DNA of 64,000 nucleotides from Beaufortia kweichowensis (taxonomy: Eukaryota; Chordata; Actinopteri; Cypriniformes; Gastromyzontidae). The notes below the pieces were generated by a model that did no database searches, was not told the DNA's origin, and saw only the letters and a list, made by a program, of their open reading frames with translations. The position numbers and the translations under genes are program-made. The first letter of the stretch is position 1. Each line of letters begins with the position of its first letter. The stretch spans positions 3,390,001 through 3,454,000 of the forward strand of contig CM032813.1 in NCBI GenBank assembly GCA_019155185.1. Reading direction: 5' to 3'. Positions 48,668 to 61,185 of the stretch are shown here, piece by piece.

Positions 48668-51600
48668 GTCAGTTTCTCGTTTTATATGCTGGTTTTGCTG
48701 TGGAAGTTCTGTTGTTTGTGTCTTATAGATGGTGCTGTATGAAGCTCTGAAATGAGTTCAGACCGTAAGGGTCACGTTTGAGAAGACATCCGAGATGGAG
48801 ATGATTATGTGGTTATGTTTTTATTTCAGAAACTGAAAATTTCACACAGAGCCGCTTGAGAGTGACTAACGCTCATAACTCAATTTGCAAACTTTACGCT
48901 AGGTAAGAAATCATAATCTGTTTTATCCTTCCCTCGTGGAACCACATGCCGTTCTCTGTGGATAAATGTGTAGTTTGAGCCACAACTATGTTTTTTTTTT
49001 AAAGAGATTTGTTAAAAATCCCCCCTCTATTAGCCCAGAACGCTTTGTTCTTGCTTTTCCACGAGTGACTTGTTAAGGGTTTTGGATTATGAGAATCCTT
49101 ATCCAGACTGCAGCAGTACAAGTCTGCCGTGTGTATGTGTGTGTGAGAGACAGGCTTGGGGCTAAACTCTGCTATCAGTATGCTGTGAATACAAGCAGCT
49201 TTGATCACAGACGCTCTGGTGGAAATGACAATTTACGTCTATCGCCCGCTCTATGGAAGTATTCAGCAATTAAGTACTGTTTTGCTGCGGGGGCCAGAGG
49301 AAAGAGAGACAGCAAGGTGGGTCTCCCTACCACACTAAGTATGCAAATGGCAGCATAGTGGCATGCTTTTAACAGTGATATCGAAGGAAGGAAGTTAGAT
49401 TACTGTTACTTCATTATTTTAGTGTTTTATATTTTAGTTACAGTCCTTAATTCTGATTGGTCAATAGCCTCTCTTATCTTATTGCTTACTTAAGTGATTG
49501 ACAATACTTTAACCAAAACATTTATTCAGTTGTATGTTGTTCTAACTCCATTTCATTTTCTTTCTTTGGTGAAACTTTCTAAGAAGTGAGGCTGTTCTAA
49601 GCTGCTCTTTTTTGCATTGCAAGTAAATACAGCTATTAAGCATGATTTATAGTCAAAGTGATATTGACTGCTTTTATTAAGCTTTTGTGGTGTTGCTTTT
49701 TGGAGCTTGTGTTGCCCAGAGCAAAGTCTGTAATTTTGGGTAGACCATCCATTTTAAAGAAAAAGACAAAAATGTGGACACCAGGAATCATATTGTAGCA
49801 CAGCACTGTCAATAACCGATTAGTGTTTGAATTATAGTGAACTTAAACTCATCTATTTTTAATTTTACTGTCCTAAAGGATGCAGTATGTCGAAAGAGAG
49901 ACGGACGCAACCCTTATATCTCACGAAGCACTTCCAACTCATTAATCCAATACAAGTGTAGAAAAGTGCGAGGAACGTCAGAAAGACCCAGATTAATTTT
50001 TAACATTGTGCTTCCAGGTTTTTATCTGGCCCAGCTGAGCATGGTGCCAAAAGATGTACAAGGAAGAGCTTACCCCTTAGTAAGTGTTTCTTGAATAATT
50101 TAAGTAGTCGGCTAAACAACAAAAAGAGTCATCCCCCACTTCACAGCATATGGAAGAGTTAGACATGTTGTGTGAGAAATCACATCTGTGGTGTTAGGAA
50201 GGTCGGGGAGGGTTTGGTAACGGAGGGTTGTAGCTTTAAACACGCTTCCATACAAACATGTATATTTCAGCTGTCGAAGACATTTCCTCTTCTCTAGATG
50301 ACGTGCTTGTGTATATACTTTAGACATTTGAGGTGTTCATGCAGAACCTTGAGGTAATAACTTTTCTTACATCATCATGAGTGGCTCTCCGGTCATAATT
50401 CAAGAGATTAAAGGAAAGATCCCGTCACCATCCACAGTCATTGTTTTTAAGAAAAACTGTTCACTGTTTGGTGAACTATTCCTCTAAATCTTTGTGTATA
50501 ATTCTACACCTATTAGATGAACCAGGCTTTTAATGGAGCCTTTAATACAATTCTTTTATAATGACATAGATGCAAAGGCATGGAACGGGATAATTAGATG
50601 TCACTGATCTCGCTGAGCCTTCACCACGATGCTTTGTTTTTGTTGCTCACCGAGTCAACAAACTTTTAAGGCTGCCTGTATTGGCAGCATTGTTAATTGG
50701 CTTTCTGGATGTCAGGTCTACAGGCAGCGATGGCCACCATTCAGTAACAGCTTGCACATGCGTACTTTAAAGAAAGATATCTAGATTATTCTGGTAGAAT
50801 TTAACTAACTTATATGAGAAACCCTTCCTTAATAAGAGATCTGTTGCTTTGAAAATGTGAACACTATGAACTGTAATGTGGAGCATTTGAAGTGGATATG
50901 AAGGGCTCAGAAAAGACAGAAATGTCTATTGCTATCTTCATGGTGCACAATCTATAATATAAAAGCTATCTAAAGATTAAATCTAGATTTTCTGTTAGTA
51001 CAGTAATATCTGAAGTCTGTATTTGCTTTCATGTATATTTTAAGAGATCAAGTGCATTTTCTTTTCATCGCTTTGTCATTTTTTATATTCTTATCTTTTT
51101 GTTATTCAGAAGTGCTATTTTGTGATTCTCTTTAACTAAAATGTGTAAGAACATTTGTTTATTTTACTTTAAGATATCTTGTTTGACACTGATATCACAA
51201 AGGACCATCAATGTAATAATCACTTGGATGCAAACCACCTTCTGAAAATGTAAAAATCTATGATTATCCTAAATTAAAATTGATTTTGTACTTCTAAAAG
51301 CATCCCTAGTTACAGAAGGCCTTTAATATAAATGGATTTCCATTGCCTGGAGAGAGATCTAACATTTTAATTTTTTTCCTTGCCCCTTTTTCCATGGCGC
51401 TATTATCCGGCAATCAAAGCCTATTAAAACAAGTATCCAAGATTAAAAATGAGACTGGGTTAAGGAAAGCAGAGAATGATTCATGTTGAAAAGCTGTCAT
51501 CATTTATTTAACTGTGAAACACCCCCACCGACGATGTTTGAGGACAAACGCTTTATATCAATGCCAAAAATGCTTCAAAACACAGATATAAGTGAACAGC

Positions 51601-54600
51601 ACGTATTACTCTATGGTTTCGATGAGTATCAGCATTACCAGAAGCAATCAAGGTGGAAGTTTAAGCGCCTGAGCCAAAATCTTTTGTAAATGGTGAGATA
51701 TGAACTGATGTTTTTGGCACTGAATAGATGTTAGTGGAAGACATTAATCTCTTTCCATTCTCTGCAGATTACCATTTATTATTCAAGACAAACTAAGGAT
51801 GGTAGATGGAAATATAATTCTGTGAATATTGTGCTGAGTATTGGTTATTCGTTTTGGGGATCCTTTTTTTTAATGGGCAGGGAAGAAGAACTCTTGTTTT
51901 CATTTAGGTGTTGTGATAATCATGAGAGAATAACTTGAGCAGTGAGCGCACATTCTTCTAAAACTTTGTTTTTTAGAGTTGTGCTGGGTCGGATCCAAGC
52001 TGAGATTCCTTTCTCACTTTTCAATAAAGTGGCAAAAATGAAATAAAGAAGTTTATCTGTAGATACTGTGAATTCATATCCTCTGCAGTCAGCTTTAGCT
52101 ATACAGTTAGCAGAATCATTATATGTCGGTGGATGATGGATACAGTACTTGTCAGGTCAGAGGTGTTCTCTGTACAAGTGTAATCCTCCATGCATTTCAG
52201 ACATTTCACAATACTGCTGAAATCGGCTTACCTCCTATAACAGAAACTTGACTTGAATACTAAAATGGATTTAGCTTTAAATTCTCTCCCCCCTCCCATA
52301 TTTTTGAGAGATGACCAAAAAACCCTTCCCCCGTCACAGCTGAGGCTTATATTGAGTAACGAGTTGAGTCGCTCCACTGCTCCATCACCTGTTCAGGAAC
52401 CGGCTCCAAGCCGTCTGCATCCCATGAGCCTGCGCGGGACGGGCCCTGCTCCACTCTCAGCCGAGATTGATGGCGGTCCGATTCCGGGCAGCCAATTCTG
52501 GTCTCTCAAGAAATAATCCACTACATTGACAGATGAGCAGAATGTGATATGACACAATCCCAGGCTGCAGTGCTTCTCCCCCACCTCACAGAATGAAGTC
52601 CTGGACCGATCTGGTCTTGGCCAGGTATGCCGGCTGCAGGCTTTCTGTTGTTTCTGCCAGAGCTGTAGCCCAGCAACAGAGAGAGAAACTAGTCTTATCT
52701 TTTTTCTCATTTATTTTCTTTCAGATAGCACCTGGGAATGTGAATTACCTAACAGAAACGGGTCAGGTTGTAGTTTGGTTTCACCTTATTCACAGTTGTG
52801 TGCTGCTCATGTTTCCTTGCATCACATTGTTTGGCGTCGAGTTGGTAATAATAAATAAAAAACAGCTGTTAACAGCCCTAATAAAATTGAACCAGGTGCA
52901 TGCACATACGTTACGGTGTTATCATCACACAGCGTCATGTGTGTTATCTTTATTGGACCCAGTAGGATCTTGTGAACACTCAGGCAGGCTGCATCTGGGA
53001 GTGAAGTCTTGTCAAGGTCAGGAATTAGATCAAGCAGACATCAGAGTCATAATGAAAAGACGTTTGCAGCTGGACACTTGCCCAGCGTCTAACCGATGCT
53101 GTTACTGTTAAATTAACATGCTTAGCTTAACTTTTCTCTTCACATGCACAACTTTAGATGATGCAGTGGTGTTAGTGGTAATGACGAGGCTATTTTATTT
53201 AAAGAGATACTGTAAAAAAATGTGTTTATAAACCCATGACAAATGCTAAAAGTGGCGAATGCTCAGCCTTGAGACGGATGAACTAAAGTAAATAAATGTT
53301 TAAAATGCGTATGATTGAAAGAAATGAAAATGAGGGGTTTTAAAGAGAATGAAAATGCTTGAAAAAATGATGAAAGTTCCAGTAATTGAATACGAATTTA
53401 CTTTACTGCGTGGAAGATGATAATTTATGTGTGTGTGACTGGGGTACAAAAGTCTCTGACTATTGAAAATTTGGGATTCTAAATATAATTGAAACATACA
53501 TTTTTGTACATTATTTTGTAGTCACAGTAATAATGACCGATTGGACAAAGACTCGATTTATAATATAACAGTGTTGAAGTGTTTGTGCGTCTCTTTTATT
53601 GTGAATTAATCTGATTAATTTCACACCTACTTTTAATTGTGGCAAACTAATTAGAAGGGGGAATTGATGACATAAAGCCAAATTCAATTAAATGCAGCTC
53701 ACTGGAATGGCGTAGTAATCTGATTTCTTAGCAAATTGGATGGAGAGGTTTGATTGGGCTGGCTGAATGATTCACGCTCAATCCGTCAGGTTTCGTCTCA
53801 TGCAAAACACTCTCTGTACACTAATTTGTAAAATACAATATTGTACACGTTGTCCCTCTCAGGATAAAAGTGGGGTAACTGGTATGGCTGTCGTTTGTGG
53901 TAAGTAGTGTTTTTGCTTGCTGGACGCAGGTTTAGAATCTGAGCGTTAAAGTTAAAATTGCTTTGAAAATTGTGTGTCCATTTGTCTATTGATTATGTCA
54001 TGATCAGCCCACAAAAGCCATTCTCACAGACATCTTACTTTCCTTCCTCCTCTCCAGAGCTTTCTTTCCAGACTTCCAGAAATCACTCTCTCTCTTTTTC
54101 CTCTGACGACTCTCTCACTTTTCCCCGATGCCTTTCCCCCTCCTTCTCCGTCTTCTTTTTTTCTCTCAATTTCCTCATCTCTATCTGGCCTTCAGACGAT
54201 TTGTCATGGATCAGATGAGACAATTTGTCATGGATTAGTGCTCTTAACTGTGTGTGTGATAGTAAAGGCAGTCACTGGAAAAGCTGAAGAATCCTATTAC
54301 AGTTCTTTTTATGGTAGTGTGTACGTGTGTGTGCACTTGTATGTTCGTACGTGTGCGTCTAAGTGAGCGGAAGTGGAATTGGCATCGTATACGGACCTTC
54401 ACACATCTATTTCATACTATACAACTGCTGAATCAAGCGGAACAGGGGCTGGGCAGGGATGTGTTATCGCTGTATCAGACATGAGAGACCATTGTTATGG
54501 TACGGGTTTGGTTTGCATACTTTTGCACCATATCAAAGTTTCCCAAATTTCCCAAGAAGCTTGTAATGTACCCTTGCAAAATAATCAGAAAGTGTGTATT

Positions 54601-55598
54601 CCTCACCGCATGAACGCATTGTTTGGATTTCTGCTTTTTAATAATGAAAATATTTACGGATATAGGCGACAAATGATAGCTCAAAGAGATATTCCTAATC
54701 TTTTTTCTTGGTGAGCACATGTCGCTCAGCAAGAGCGAGATACAGAGATTATTCATATTTACAAAGCAAAACTGTCATTCAGAAGATAGAGCACGGTGTG
54801 TGCATTAAAGGATTTTCTTTACCAAGTGCAATGAGACGGAACAGGATTAGAGACCTGTTCTCTTATCACAGCCTCCGTCTGTAAATAGGGTGGGCATTGA
54901 AGCTCATTCCATCACCGCAGGCTTATTCAAACCGTCTCGATATGACACCACACATCTCAAGAACGTCCAGTTCTTTCTTAGAAATATACAAGCTCATACA
55001 CATTCCCAGATCTTTGTAGAAGAGCTCGTCTGCGGGATTTTCATTTCTGCCAGAGACTTGATAGCATTTGCATTTCAGCATTTAGATCTAATTACATGCG
55101 CTAATTACGGCTGAATCTGACTCAAATCTTTGTTTGGCCCTGCGGTTGAATTCTTAGAAGTGCTTTCTAAAACACCGTCAATTTATGATCAGATTTTTGA
55201 ATGAGAAATTGAAATACAGAAATGGACCGTGGTCAATGCTTCTGTTAAGTCAAGTGATGTCAGCCACGAATTTCCAGGATGCAATACAGTCAGAGTACAT
55301 ACATGTAGAATGAACTCCAACCCACAAATCATTGGTTTTGTGCTTCTCACTTAAGGTGCTAATTTTTATTTTGATCTACCTCAAGCTAAATTCTGTTATT
55401 TATGCTAAAGTGTTAGAATCACAAGCAGGATATTAATATAAAAACTTTTTTCCAGTGGAAGAAACTTTTAATGATTTTACTTTATTTGAGTTGCATTAAT
55501 ACATATTTTTATCCTTTAATACTTGTATTGTGTGGTAAGTGTTTTAAAAAAGCAATGATTTTTCTATTTTCTAAGTTTCTATTGATACAACATTTTTA

Positions 55599-55659
55599 CA
55601 ATACAATATTAACATTTTGCCCCGTTTATCAATACAATATCAACATTTTGCCCGTTTAT
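55599..55659. repeat. Tandem duplication of a 30-31 bp unit
   Basis: CAATACAATATTAACATTTT...CGTTTAT (55599-55629) is followed directly by CAATACAATATCAACATTTT...CGTTTAT (55630-55659). They differ by one substitution and one C in a homopolymer. The next bases (CACAATAC) start a third, broken unit. Confidence 0.95.
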
Positions 55660-56829
55660 CACAATACATTCTGGGATTGTCTCATTTAGATTTCTTCATT
55701 TTGGAATAGTCATGGCTTCGAAGCATCACCTTAAAATGCTGACTTTATAGGCAGCTGGCTAGGTTTTGGAACAGAACGATAGTATTTCTCTCACTTGTCT
55801 TGAATCTTTCAGAGGAAGCTGCCACAGATGGCTTGTACCTCAATAACTAATTTGTTTGGGGACTGTCAGAATTGATTATTTTAAATGTGGAACTTAAGCT
55901 GTAAACAATCTGTGCATCCCTCAGTGTCCCTCATGCTTCTCTTGTGCGAAATATACACAATAATTGTCAGGGATCAAGCCTAAGGTTATGCTGTGTATTT
56001 TCTCTCTTTTTATTCATTCCTTTGTGTTGTTTTCCTGCAGTGATCTCCGGCCTTCAGGGCCGTTAGTTTGATTGGAGATACATTTATTGACCGGGTAGTT
56101 CACAGTGTTATTTAGGTCCAGATCAATCCCCACCATGTTGCCACAGGACATGTTTTTCCTCTGGAGCAAATATTTTTCTTCATTTCAATTGTTTTGTTTT
56201 CCTTTTTGAAAGAAAACCATAAGCCTGTCTGAATCTCCAAATCATTACTCATGTTCCAACATACTGCTGGGTTTAATATATATACACATTTGGCCAATAT
56301 ATGACTGCAATGGAAGAAAACGATTTACAAAAACAGTGCTTTCAAAACTGCAATTGTTGAAGGAAAAGTCATTTGTGTGGCAGACTCATTGTTTTTGCCG
56401 TCATTCAGTATCTGTTTTTACCTTCAGTTTTGCATGTAGACATGTGCGTACAGTACACATGCACATTGACCAGTGTCTGCGATCTTTTTGGGTTTTCAGG
56501 GTGTTGTTATTGTGCTTGAAAAATGACAGATGCAAAGGAGGTTCTATTTCTTGTTATGCACTAAAATAACAGCGAACTGCTATCCAGTTGAAGTGCTTGT
56601 TGTACATCTTCTAAGGGCTTGTTTGATTTCACTCCTCTGTGTTGTATCGTATGAAGGATAAAACAAAGCGAGACTTGCTTACGGTCCTCAGCAAAATGAC
56701 TTAGTCAACAAACACACACTTCACCTTGAGCTCCACTGGTCATTATCTTCCATACAGCTTTTCCCTTGGCTTTATTCCCATTGTTTGAATGACACTTATA
56801 TGTATCACTGTCTAGTTTTTTTGCTGCCG

Positions 56830-56854
56830 GATCACAGATCACAGATCACAGGAT
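56830..56854. repeat. Three tandem copies of GATCACA
   Basis: GATCACA occurs three times in a row and is followed by GGATC. A short minisatellite seed. Confidence 0.85.
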
Positions 56855-57280
56855 CTGAGATTACTGTGTTTTCATGGCCAATTTAGCAAAGCTCACTGCG
56901 GGTATTTAAAAGCGGCATTATTTATTAGAGCTGGATTCAGACAGACACAGAGAGGCATCTGGAGCAACTCTTTCTTTTATTTATCACTCTTAATACAGCA
57001 GTGACCTTCTCTATGAATCAGCGTGGCGTCCTTGATTTGAAGTGTTGCAGTCATAATGTACCACATTACCGTAATAAAAATATGCCAACGTAAATAAACT
57101 CATTTTAAAATGAATATAACCACAGCTGAATCATGCTGTCTATTAGCACAATGGATATGTGTGGCTTAAGGCAAGTTAATATTGCTCATATTTACATTTG
57201 TGTTTTGTATTTATTACCGATTATTTCGGCTTTTATACGTTGATTCATAGTACTGTACATTCAAGTAAAAAAAGTTTTAG

Positions 57281-57841
57281 TTAAAGGATTAGTTTTACCC
57301 AAACATAAAAAATTCTCTCAAGCAAAATCTCATTGATTATTGCATCTCGTGACTAAACACGCATGTGTTCACTAGTCATGAGACACACAAGAACCACTGA
57401 GATTGGAACGTATCGCTAAGATCTGCATGTTTACATTTTAATATTGTTAAATAAGCTCAAAATATTAATTGTTTTTTGTACAAATGTTTTGTTTTATATC
57501 CAAAGACATTTATTAACCCCAGTGGAGTCATTTGATTTACTTTAAAGATGGATAATTTTTGGAGCTTCAACATGTTGGGTGATATAATAAGATATTAGAA
57601 GATAACATAATTCATTTTGGTAAAAATTTTATATAAATTATAAAATTATGGTGAAAAAAATAAGTACACACATCACTGCGATGCCGCAGAAGAACCATTT
57701 TCGGTTGTTTTGTTTGTTTTTTTAACCTGATGAAGATTCATAAAAGCACTATTTTTTTTATGGAACAATTTTCCACTAACCTTTATTGAGGGTGAGAAAA
57801 CTATGAGAGAATTTTCTTATTTGGATGAACTATCCCTTGAA
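57281..57841. mobile_element. Non-autonomous DNA transposon family B, copy 4 (long, about 560 bp)
   Basis: The left end AAAGGATTAGTTTTACCCAAAC and the right end TTTGGATGAACTATCCCTTG are inverted repeats of the family type. The inverted internal block is AGAATTTTCTTATTT at the right. The interior (ATTGCATCTCGTGACTAAAC, GATGAAGATTCATAAAAGCA) differs from copies 1 and 2, so it is a separate subfamily or carries an internal insertion. No ORF. Confidence 0.75.
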
Positions 57842-60817
57842 CATGACAAATTAAAGTAAAATTATTGATCGCTTTCATCTCTCCCAGATTACTGAATGCC
57901 CCTTTCTCGTTTTTTTTCCAGTTTTCTGCCAGCTACATATCCTAGAAGTCTTCAGAGCCCAATGTTCTTGATGTTAGATCAGAGCAGCAGTAGGCGTCAC
58001 AGCGTGTAATATCTCCTCTGCAGAAAGGACCCGCAAAGCATTGATTACAGCAACAGCGAAAATACAGGCCCTAAACTCTTAAGGTGAAAACTCTTGAATG
58101 CGTGCGTTGCTGATATATGGTATATATCATCCCGTTCCCGCCTGTCATTTCCAGCACATTGTTCGTCCATTCTGAGGTAGCGAGCATGAAGCAATTACAC
58201 TTTTTACTCTTCGGTGGAGAGGGCAAAACAAGATGGCAGTTTGCGATCTCTCTCTAACTTTCCTTCCCCGTTGAATACATTTGAATTGTCACGCCGCATC
58301 CAAAACCCATGAAGGCTGGAGAGGGTTCGGGGCTGGCCGTGACAGTCTGTTGTGATGTGTTTATGTGTGTATGTGTGTGTGTGGGGGGGGGATTTGTGGA
58401 GGAGGCAGGGAGGAGTTCTCATTAAGGTGGTGTGTGTTTGTGTTGTGTGACAGGTCTTTGCCTCTCTCTGACATTGTGACACTTTCTGTGACATGGAGGA
58501 ACAGAGAGGAAAGAGGGAGAGGGGGGAGCAAAAGAGAAACAGAAAGAGAATGAGGAAAGAGATGAGGAAAGAAGAGAAAGGCTGAGAGAGAGAGAAAATG
58601 TAGCAGCTGTAGAGGTTGGTAATATGACTTGAAGTGATGTTCTCAGGATTTTCTGTCACGTATAAAGGTGCCATTTTCACATCAAGCAACATGCTTAAAG
58701 ATGGATCTGTATATAAAGACACATGTGAGTTTTAACACTGCGTTCCAACAGTACACCTTCTTTTACTCTTTTGCGATGAGTCCTCATAAAGCTTTATTTA
58801 AGCTATAAGTATAGAATTTGCACACCACTAGCATCTCCAACCATAGTAATAAAAAAGTAAAAACTTTTTTTTTAAATTCTGTATAAACCCTGAATTAGGT
58901 CTTTCTTTGTTTCTAACATCTTCTCATCTTTCAATTTCAATTAGACTAAGAATTTCTTTTTCTTTTTTTCTTGATGCGGCACATACGGTCTCCTAGATAC
59001 AGATCTTTGCTCTCCTCTGCGCGCGTACACGAATGTGAAGAATTACTGCTCTGCAGGAATTAGCCTGAGCACCACTTCAAGTCCAAATCAATAAACGGGA
59101 TTTAAATTACACTTAACAGATGAAAGCCCCTCCACCTATGATAGATACTCTAAGAGCCACGCTAGTCATGTAAGAGCTGATTGCTCTGGTAATGTTCACA
59201 TACTTTTACCTTTGCCACTGCAGTCTGTCTATGATAGCACATAGATATATATTTATTTTGTGTATTGTTTAGCATAAGACGCACACAAAATACACTTTGT
59301 CCACTGATGCGCAGCACCTATTTGTATTGCACGGTCTACATTGTTTCTGCACCTGATTCACTAAAGGAATTATGCAAATCAGGCAATGGCACAATCTTGT
59401 GATTCAGTTCATGGTTGCAGTAAACTACCGTTTATACTGGTACTTTACTGAAGGCTCGATCTGCTCTTTAAAATCCCCATGCATTCAAATGTATGACTAA
59501 ATTCTTTTCTGCAATATTTGATGAATAACTGCTGGTTTGATCAATAGGAAATATGCACATCTCTTTTAAATGAGATTCTTTCCATCTGCTTTCCACAAGG
59601 TAGGAGACGTAAATGGTACAGAGTTTTGGGAATAAGGTACAATCTATAATGAGCCTAATTTACATAGAAAGGGGGCGTTTTTGGACTGAAAAGAATGACA
59701 GTGACTTCATTTGAATACTCGAGGCAAAACACATTCAGCACCTGGTTCCACTAGATATGGGTGGTTACTGAATAAGACGCAATGAAATACTTCACGGAAA
59801 ACCAGTGCAACTGTTTAGTAATTTTGCCTGTATGTCTAGGACATAAATAGACTGATTTTGTGCATCATCTACCACAGTCACACATTGCGTATATGGACCG
59901 AGTATTTGTTTCAGTAATGGAGGTCAGTCTTCTGTGTATTCTGTGTATATCAGCTCACGTGATGTAACGTGATGCCAAAGACTCAGACTCAGATTAATTG
60001 GTTTAAAGGCTGCTCTGACGTTCACATCGTTTAATCCCATGATGGCCCTGATAAAACGATGCTCTCGCCTGTCTAGGATTACATCTTCTGTTCAATTTAG
60101 TGTTATAGGAAACATAAGCTAGCATGAGTTGCAGTTTCGGGATGAAACGCTAGCCGATATTTATTATTCAGGATTGAGCGTGACGGCCGCGGGTCTAAGG
60201 AGAGAACGCATAGAGGTTGCAGACGACACCGGCCGAGAGAAGATGCGCAAGATCAATCCCTGAGAAATGACCAGCATCTATCATTATTTGCAGATGCGGC
60301 TTCTGGGAGACACAGGGACTCATCATGGAAGGCCGTGCTGTTCAGGCATTTACATCTGTGTGTGTGTGTAGGTGTGTAGACAGATGGTCTCTATTTGATC
60401 AGGGAGGCTAGTAATGGCAGAGGAGATGGTCTAAACGAGTACCTGTCACCAGGACTCATGAGTTGGCCATCATCTCAGCATCCCCTCTATAAATATGTTA
60501 ACATTGTTAAATGGGCCACGGTTTACAGCTGCCCAGCTTAGGGTGGCACTGCCAGGCACATTGGGCGCCACGCCATCCATGCGTTTTAGAGTGGGTGTGT
60601 GTGTGTGTGTGGTGATGTCAAAATCAAACACCTGAGAGTCTTTTAAAATGATTACTTATGCAAATGATATGTCAGATAGCTTGTTTGGTAAAGGTAGAAG
60701 ATGAATGATCTGCTATTTAAAGATTCGCTCCATCATTATTTTCTTTTTCTGTCCTCTTTTACTTTGAATTCTGTTTCCGCTGTGAAACCCCTGTTGAAAG
60801 CCTGCCTTGCTTGTCTT

Positions 60818-61185
60818 AGCTGGTTTATGCTGGTCTAGTTTACTTTTTAACTGTCATTGTTCCTCAGGAGGAACATCTATGTTATTTCACTATTCATTTT
60901 AATATTTTATAGTTAAATTCTAATCTAATCATGACAGTCTATGCTGTATATTGATGGAAAGCTCAAGACTCAAGCATAAATATTTAACAAATTTTCACAA
61001 CAATAAACACAAACATAGAAAATATAAAAAAGTTAATGATATTTAAAAAAAATACCCAAAATATAAATGAATGCAAAAAAATTTTAATATCTAAAATTTG
61101 GAATAAGTTTGGATAGTGCATTTTGATTGATGTATGCTTAATATGTCCAGTGATCAGTTATCAAGTTTAAACCAGCAAACCAGCT
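60818..61185. mobile_element. Element with 'AGCTGGTTT-GCTGGT' inverted ends enclosing a family A repeat
   Basis: AGCTGGTTTATGCTGGT (60818-60834) is the inverted counterpart of ACCAGCAAACCAGCT (61171-61185), with a two-base indel. Between them lie the hairpin TGTTCCTC-AG-GAGGAACA (60858-60875) and the family A repeat copy. The same CCAGCT/AGCTGG vocabulary occurs near 31655-31740. Confidence 0.5.
60881..61080 (+). repeat. Dispersed repeat family A, copy 4 (longest)
   Basis: Has GTTATTTCACTATTCATTTT, ATATTTTATAGTTAAATTC, TAATCTAATCATGACAG, TGTATATTGATGG, CTCAAGACTCAAGC, ATATTTAACAAATTTTCAC, then AACAATAAACA, and a tail AAAAAGTTAATGATATTTAA...AATACCCAAAATA that copy 1 shares. Confidence 0.7.

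Noticed and set aside
48508..48750. 80-codon frame containing the tafa1 exon
   Set aside because: It begins at TTG inside the acceptor tract and reads through the donor into intron 2. Only the ATG at 48544 to the donor at 48667 is credible.
49837..50094. 85-codon plus-strand frame in tafa1 intron 2
   Set aside because: Non-ATG start, no family resemblance, no splice signals in frame and no TAFA motif.
58204..58722. 172-codon minus-strand ORF
   Set aside because: It begins at GTG and owes its length to purine-rich (GA)n and GT-rich sequence, giving low-complexity Leu/Phe/Ser and Thr/His stretches. No domain.
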